Source of the DNA: JAAAOH01 sp046540795
Lineage (GTDB): Bacteria > Spirochaetota > Spirochaetia > DSM-27196 > PWMO01
Assembly (NCBI GenBank): GCA_046540795.1
Contig: JBKHEN010000024.1
Coordinates: 1-25,550, forward strand
Length of the DNA stretch: 25,550 nt
Direction: 5' to 3'
Shown one piece after another: positions 21,354 to 25,550 of this stretch. Each line of letters opens with the position of its first letter. Position 1 is the first letter of the stretch. The notes below the pieces were generated by a model. The model saw nothing but the letters and a program-made list of their open reading frames with translations, did no database searches and was not told where the DNA came from. The translations under genes and the position numbers were made by a program.

Positions 21354-22619
21354 TCACGAGGCGTCGACGGTTTCGAGCACCGCCTTTCCCTGCAAATGAT
21401 CGAGCCCGAGCAGCCACTTGTAGGTATTTCCCCGGGGAGAGGGGATACGCACCCTGTAGAGGTCTCCCCGAAAATAAAACTCCAGCGGCTCCCCGTTCTG
21501 GATGTTCGCCCCCTCGATCTCATGCAACGGAAAGGTCCACGTTCCGTCGGAGCCGATAAACCGCACCTCCTCCGGATAGAGCTCGAGCCGTCCGCGTCCG
21601 ACCGTCTGAAGCGGCATCGACTTGAACCCGCGGGAGAGGTCGGCCACTTCCTCCCGCATCAGCGGGACCCCGGCTGCCCCGTGACCGTCGAGGTATGCTT
21701 TGAACCGCTCAATTTGCCAGACGTTCCAGGCGCGAAGGTCTTCGAAGCGCAGCGTACCCGACACCGGCCGGAAGAACCCGTAGGGACCGTAGCGTACGGT
21801 GTAGCCGCAGGCCCGACAACGGAGCAGGTTACCCGCAGAGCGCAGGGTGTGACGCCTCTCACAGGTGGGGCAGGTAAACAGGACCGCCTCGATGTACTCC
21901 GCTCGCCGCCTGCCGCCGAAACGGATCATCGCCTTGCGCTGATAATCGAAGTCATCGTGGGAAAGAAGCCGCACGAGCTGTTCGTAGACCTGCGGCACCG
22001 TCATGTCTTTGAGCTGCTCCGGGGTGAAGCCGAGTTTGTACTCGATGTGAACCCGGCCGCGGCGGATAGACCGCGCCCACCGCGGCAGGGAGAGAAACGC
22101 CCCTTTGAGCTCCACGATCACCACCGGTACCTTCAGCGACTTCACGAGCTTGGCGGTGGAGTAGTAGATGGGCAGGCTGTGACCGTCCCATGTACTCTGC
22201 CCCTCGGGAAACACCCCGATGATACCGCCGCGGTGCTTGATGCGCACGATGTTCTTGACCGTCTCGAAGTCCGAGAGCGCCTTCGTCTTGGGGATACTCC
22301 CGACCAAGGAAAGGCCGAAGCTGACGAGCCGCGAGCGAAAGTTGGAATCCGAGACGACGTAGTGTATCGGCGCGGGAACGTGGGCGTTGAGCATAAAGGG
22401 GTCCCACATGCTGCCGTGATTTCCCATGATGAGATACGGCGGCTTCAGGGTGTGGACGAGCTCCGCGTTCTCCGGAAAGGTCCGAAAACGCCACTTGAGA
22501 TAGTTCCCCACGGTCGCACGGATGAACCGGTGCGTGTGCTTGGAGGCGCGGATCTTTCGCAGTTCCCGTCTCCTGTCGCGTCGGATCTTGCGCTGCGGCC
22601 GTCCGTGCGGATCGCCCAT
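21354..22619 (-). CDS. PlsC-like acyltransferase with zinc ribbon and C-terminal PH/GRAM-like region
   Basis: A 421-residue protein. After a basic N-terminus (residues 1-45, many Arg/Lys) comes a PlsC domain (about 55-215) with the intact catalytic NHGSMWD (H68, D73), GSIPKTK (107-113), GVFPEGQSTWDG (135-146) and KVPVVIVELKG. A four-Cys zinc ribbon follows: C250-PT-C253 and C268-RA-C271. The last 90 residues (GRGRLELYPEEVRFIGSDGTW, LHEIEGANIQNGEPLEFYF) look like a small beta-rich PH/GRAM-type module. The core reaction is probably acylation of lysophosphatidate at the membrane; the extra modules may bind protein or lipid. GGGAGG precedes the ATG, and a TATAAT at 22648-22643 gives a normal leader. 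It is divergent from lnt. Confidence 0.88.
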   Translation of the reverse strand: MGDPHGRPQRKIRRDRRRELRKIRASKHTHRFIRATVGNYLKWRFRTFPENAELVHTLKPPYLIMGNHGSMWDPFMLNAHVPAPIHYVVSDSNFRSRLVSFGLSLVGSIPKTKALSDFETVKNIVRIKHRGGIIGVFPEGQSTWDGHSLPIYYSTAKLVKSLKVPVVIVELKGAFLSLPRWARSIRRGRVHIEYKLGFTPEQLKDMTVPQVYEQLVRLLSHDDFDYQRKAMIRFGGRRRAEYIEAVLFTCPTCERRHTLRSAGNLLRCRACGYTVRYGPYGFFRPVSGTLRFEDLRAWNVWQIERFKAYLDGHGAAGVPLMREEVADLSRGFKSMPLQTVGRGRLELYPEEVRFIGSDGTWTFPLHEIEGANIQNGEPLEFYFRGDLYRVRIPSPRGNTYKWLLGLDHLQGKAVLETVDAS

Positions 22620-22642
22620 CGGTGCCCTCCCGTGTCGGCAGC

Positions 22643-22673
22643 ATTATAGCGCAAAGGGAGAACCTGTTCCACA
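22643..22673. promoter_or_regulatory. Overlapping divergent promoters of acyltransferase and lnt genes
   Basis: The minus-strand gene has consensus TATAAT (22648-22643) with a weak -35 GGAACA at 22670-22665. The lnt -35 TCCACA (22668-22673) overlaps it on the opposite strand, so the two polymerases would compete for the same DNA. Confidence 0.5.
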
Positions 22674-22696
22674 GATTCGGGATTTCGGTCTATAGT
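22668..22696 (+). promoter_or_regulatory. lnt promoter, leaderless arrangement
   Basis: TCCACA (4 of 6), 17-nt spacer, TATAGT (22691-22696, 5 of 6). Eight bases separate the -10 from the ATG at 22705, and there is no Shine-Dalgarno, pointing to a leaderless mRNA. Confidence 0.55.
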
Positions 22697-22704
22697 TGGC
22701 CTCC

Positions 22705-25053
22705 ATGGCACCGGCTCCCACGGCCCACCCGGGTCGAGTCACCGGCGCGCTCGTGCTCGCGCTTACGGCTGCAGTGACATACCTCGCCTTTGCGGGACCG
22801 ATTCCTCTCGAGGACCCGGGTCCCGGAGACGCGCTGTACTTCCTCCTCCTCGCCCTGCATGGCCTCTGGGGAGGCGGACTGCTCCTTCGGCGACCGCGCT
22901 ATGGCCTGCGGTACATCCGGCGGTTCGTCCGGGTGCCGGAGTTTCTCCTGTCCTACGCGCTTCTGCTGTTCCTGTTCGCCTACTTCTTCGCCCTCAACGC
23001 GAACATGGACTACGTGCAACGCTTCATCGAGAGCGGAGGAAACCTCAGGCTGGCGGTGGACAGCACCACCGAGCGAGCCATCGCGGTCCTGCGATACGTC
23101 CCCTTCCTCGCCCTCGACGGGCTCATCTACCTCTACCTGCGTTTGCGGCACTACCGGGTAGTAGCCGCCGTCGAGCGGCGCCTTCGCGTACACCGCCGCG
23201 GCCGTCTCGGACCGGAGCGCGCGGGCCGAGCCGTGAGCCCCACGGGGGATTTCGCGCGGGTGTGGGGACTTACGCTGGTATATCTGTCGGTGTTTCTTTC
23301 CACCGCCTCCTTCCCATCGTTCATCAGCCTGGACGGCTTCCCGGCCCTCGGCTGGATATCCCTGGTTCCGTTGTTTCTGGTGCTGCGCGCCCAGTCCTTC
23401 GCCCGCGGCGTGTTCTACGGCGTTGTCTACGGGGTTTTCACCACGTTACTCGTGAACTACTGGCTTGCCACCTTCAGTCTGGTCTCTCTGCAGTCGGCGG
23501 TGGTGATCTTTTTCGGATTCTATCTGCTGTCGATGCCGCCGGCACTCCTGCTCTATCATGGGACGAGACGCTTGAAGTTCCTGGTGCTGCCCCTCGCCTG
23601 GACGGCCTTCGAGCTTGCCCGCTCCTCGGGATTCCTCGGATATCCCTGGGCCCTCGTCGGGCACTCGCAGTACCAGGTCGTCCCGCTACTGCAGATAGCC
23701 TCCGTCACCGGGGTGTGGGGCGTAAGCTTCCTGGTGGTACTCGCAAGCTCCGCCCTCGCCCACGTTCCGGCCATGGACGGACGGCGCTTCCGGGCTGCGC
23801 CGGTGCTCACGGCGGTACTTGCGCTCGGCGTCGCTCTCGGCGCGGGGCAGCTCACTCTCCTCGATAAGGCGCCGCGAATCTCGGACGCGGCAGAGGCCGA
23901 GGTGGAGCGTACTCCCGCGGCAACGCGCCCCGCCGTAACCCCGGAGCCCGTTGCCGATGGCGCGGCCGCCGAGGAGGATTCTCGCGTCCGGGTCGCGCTC
24001 GTTCAACAGAACTCCGACCCCCGCAAGCATGAGTATCGGCGAACCCTGGGATCCCTCAGGCGGCTGACAGACGAAGCCCTCGAGCACGACCCCGATCTGG
24101 TGGTCTGGTCGGAAACGGCGTTCGTGCCCAACATTCGCCGCTGGAGCCGGGAAGACCCCGAACGCTACCGGCTGGCCCGGCTGGTGGATGAATTCCTCGC
24201 GTATCAATCGGGAATCGGCACGCACCTGCTCACCGGCAACGACGACTACCGCCGGGTCCTCGACGATGAGGGAAACGAGGTGGACCGTCTGAGCTTCAAT
24301 GCGGCGGTCTTTTTCGGCTCCGGGGGGACCCGGCTCGAGACGTACCACAAGATTCGTCTCGTACCCTTCACCGAATACTTCCCCTTCGAAGAGAGTCTAC
24401 CCGAGGTTTACGAGCTGCTCCAGGAGTTCGACGTGCATTTCTGGGAGCCCGGGGAGGAGAAAACGGTCTTCGAGCATCCCCGCATGCGCTTCTCCACGCC
24501 GATCTGCTTCGAGGACATGTTTCCCGGGGAGGTACGGGGTTTCGTTCGAAACGGGGCACAGGTCATCGTAAACCTCTCAAACGACTACTGGTCGCTCACC
24601 CCGGTACAGGCCAAGCAGCACTTCGCCGGGGGCATGTTCCGCTCCGTGGAGAATCGCCGGCCGGTGGTGCGGGCCACCGCCTCGGGGCTGACCGCCCACG
24701 TCGACCGCTGGGGACGCATCCTCAGGACCGCACCCTTCTACGAGGAGGCGTTCCTCGTGACCGACGTCCGCGTTCCGTCCGGCGAGACAACTACGCCCTA
24801 TACCCGATACGGAGACTGGTTTCCCGTGGCGGCAGGGGCGGCGGCGTTCCTGCTGTTCGCGCTGTCGGTTCCGGCGCACCTCCGGGACTACCGCTCCCCG
24901 CAGGCCGTAGCGCGGCGGAGACTCGAGCGCGAGCGGCGGGAGTTCCTTCGCAGAAAGCTTGTCGCCCGCCGTCGACGCGCGCGATTTCGGCCATGGCCGC
25001 GGCGCAGCGGGCGTAGTGGACGCAACGGGCGGCTCAACGGGGACGGAGGCTGA
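22705..25053 (+). CDS. lnt: Apolipoprotein N-acyltransferase with N-terminal membrane extension
   Basis: A 782-residue protein, far longer than the usual 500-540. Lnt adds the third acyl chain to lipoproteins at the outer face of the inner membrane. The family part starts near residue 190 (STASFPSF, LGWISLVPLFLVLRA) with its own membrane helices. The periplasmic nitrilase-like domain (about 427-690) has the catalytic triad E470 (VVWSETAFVPN), K549 (YHKIRLVPFTEYFP) and C601 (STPICFEDMFPGE). Residues 1-185 are an extra region with about four membrane segments and an Arg-rich linker, not part of ordinary Lnt. A Pro/Ala/Glu-rich stretch (393-425) and an Arg-rich tail (from about 730) are also unusual. 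The ATG at 22705 is preferred to a TTG at 22696, which overlaps the -10 box. The 3' end overlaps the OmpA-like gene by 20 bp. Confidence 0.93.
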   Translation: MAPAPTAHPGRVTGALVLALTAAVTYLAFAGPIPLEDPGPGDALYFLLLALHGLWGGGLLLRRPRYGLRYIRRFVRVPEFLLSYALLLFLFAYFFALNANMDYVQRFIESGGNLRLAVDSTTERAIAVLRYVPFLALDGLIYLYLRLRHYRVVAAVERRLRVHRRGRLGPERAGRAVSPTGDFARVWGLTLVYLSVFLSTASFPSFISLDGFPALGWISLVPLFLVLRAQSFARGVFYGVVYGVFTTLLVNYWLATFSLVSLQSAVVIFFGFYLLSMPPALLLYHGTRRLKFLVLPLAWTAFELARSSGFLGYPWALVGHSQYQVVPLLQIASVTGVWGVSFLVVLASSALAHVPAMDGRRFRAAPVLTAVLALGVALGAGQLTLLDKAPRISDAAEAEVERTPAATRPAVTPEPVADGAAAEEDSRVRVALVQQNSDPRKHEYRRTLGSLRRLTDEALEHDPDLVVWSETAFVPNIRRWSREDPERYRLARLVDEFLAYQSGIGTHLLTGNDDYRRVLDDEGNEVDRLSFNAAVFFGSGGTRLETYHKIRLVPFTEYFPFEESLPEVYELLQEFDVHFWEPGEEKTVFEHPRMRFSTPICFEDMFPGEVRGFVRNGAQVIVNLSNDYWSLTPVQAKQHFAGGMFRSVENRRPVVRATASGLTAHVDRWGRILRTAPFYEEAFLVTDVRVPSGETTTPYTRYGDWFPVAAGAAAFLLFALSVPAHLRDYRSPQAVARRRLERERREFLRRKLVARRRRARFRPWPRRSGRSGRNGRLNGDGG

Positions 25054-25550
25054 TCTCCACCCGGCGATTGCGCTGCTGCTCATCCGGATCGCGGGTGACC
25101 GGCTCTTCCCCGCCAACTCCGCGCACGGCCACCTCGCCCGCCGGCTCCCATCCCTCGGAGAGCAGATATTCGTACACGTTCCGCGCCCGCTCCCGCGAAA
25201 GGCCGTACCTGCCCTGTTCGGTACCCGCGAGCGCCGTGTGGCCGACGATATCGACTTCGCGCTCAGTATTCGACTCGGCCGTCTCTTCCGCGGCGGCAAG
25301 CTCTTCGGCAATCCCCGCGAGCTCTTCCCGCGTGGGCTCGGTGAGCTCGGGACTGTCGGGGCGAAAATAGACGGTCCACTCGCGAGGCGACGGCGTGGCC
25401 GGCTCCGGATCCGCGGGCTCCGGCTCTGCGCCCTCCTCCCGCCTCTCCGCCGCGGACACGTCGTCCCCGGCGGCCGGCCCGTCCGCGGCCTCGTCCTCGG
25501 CGGCTTCATCCTCGGCGCCGGTGGGCTCATCGGCGGCCTCATCCTCGGCG
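25034..25550 (-). CDS. OmpA-like C-terminal domain protein, N-terminus beyond window
   Basis: The frame is open to the window end. The visible N-terminal part is an acidic low-complexity region built on AEDEAA (AEDEAADEPTG, AEDEAAEDEAADGPAAG), then EEGAEPEPADPEPATPSP, a likely flexible linker. The OmpA-type peptidoglycan-associated domain follows (the last ~115 residues): WTVYFRPDSPELTE, VDIVGHTALAG, YGLSRERARNVYEYL, QQRNRRVEISLRP. The arginine of the binding pair is kept in SRERA. The aspartate normally found in GHTD, which contacts diaminopimelate, is Ala here (GHTA). Spirochaete peptidoglycan contains ornithine in several genera, which may relate to this change. A GTG at 25459 is in frame but is not the likely start. 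Confidence 0.85.
   Translation of the reverse strand, partial: AEDEAADEPTGAEDEAAEDEAADGPAAGDDVSAAERREEGAEPEPADPEPATPSPREWTVYFRPDSPELTEPTREELAGIAEELAAAEETAESNTEREVDIVGHTALAGTEQGRYGLSRERARNVYEYLLSEGWEPAGEVAVRGVGGEEPVTRDPDEQQRNRRVEISLRPR

Overview
The window is gene-dense, GC-rich bacterial chromosome that reads as a free-living, high-GC spirochaete (inference). The clues are an archaeal/eukaryotic-type prolyl-tRNA synthetase, a secreted protein resembling the DUF2259 family (from memory a spirochaete family), an acyltransferase with a zinc ribbon, and an HD-GYP regulator, together with diderm functions (Lnt, an OmpA-like protein, a likely outer-membrane barrel). There is no phage, IS element, CRISPR array, tRNA or rRNA gene that I can see. 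I find 23 complete or partial protein genes plus one gene remnant, and no gene-free stretch over 300 bp. The longest gaps are 3503-3734, 16689-16918 and 6030-6204.

Layout. 1-1219 (+): the 3' part of a hemerythrin-domain gene, a 41-codon remnant of purK, and purE. 1262-4430 (-): outer-membrane-like protein, proS, DUF2259-like secreted protein. 4518-5351 (+): polytopic membrane protein. 5388-6029 (-): dolichol/phytol-kinase-like membrane enzyme. 6205-8999 (+): GH3 beta-N-acetylhexosaminidase and GH1 beta-glucosidase. 9089-11052 (-): MATE exporter and DJ-1/PfpI protein, behind a TetR-type operator. 11170-14059 (+): the three-gene pntAA-pntAB-pntB transhydrogenase operon. 14088-16688 (-): GAF/HD-GYP protein and a CLC-family channel. 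16919-17344 (+): lone FeoA with a His-rich tail. 17330-19465 (-): DUF1028 protein and a PlsC-like acyltransferase. 19514-20974 (+): GPH-type sugar symporter. 20995-22619 (-): rpmB (L28) and a zinc-ribbon PlsC-like acyltransferase. 22705-25053 (+): lnt with a large N-terminal extension. 25034-25550 (-): C-terminal part of an OmpA-like protein.

Functional themes are envelope and lipid building (two PlsC-like enzymes, Lnt, a CTP-dependent lipid-kinase-like protein, OmpA-like and barrel proteins), sugar scavenging (GH3, GH1, GPH symporter), and energy/redox/ion balance (transhydrogenase, CLC, hemerythrin, FeoA). Genes frequently face each other with tiny or overlapping ends.

I see no clear new multi-gene system. 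The points most worth following are: (i) a CLC protein lacking both gating/proton glutamates; (ii) a strong rpmB terminator buried in the coding sequence of the convergent transporter gene; (iii) a short dispersed repeat whose CTAG supplies the stop codon of two unrelated genes; (iv) several genes whose -10 box lies only 8-12 nt before the start codon, implying leaderless or nearly leaderless mRNAs; and (v) a decayed purK fused into a hemerythrin-purE operon.
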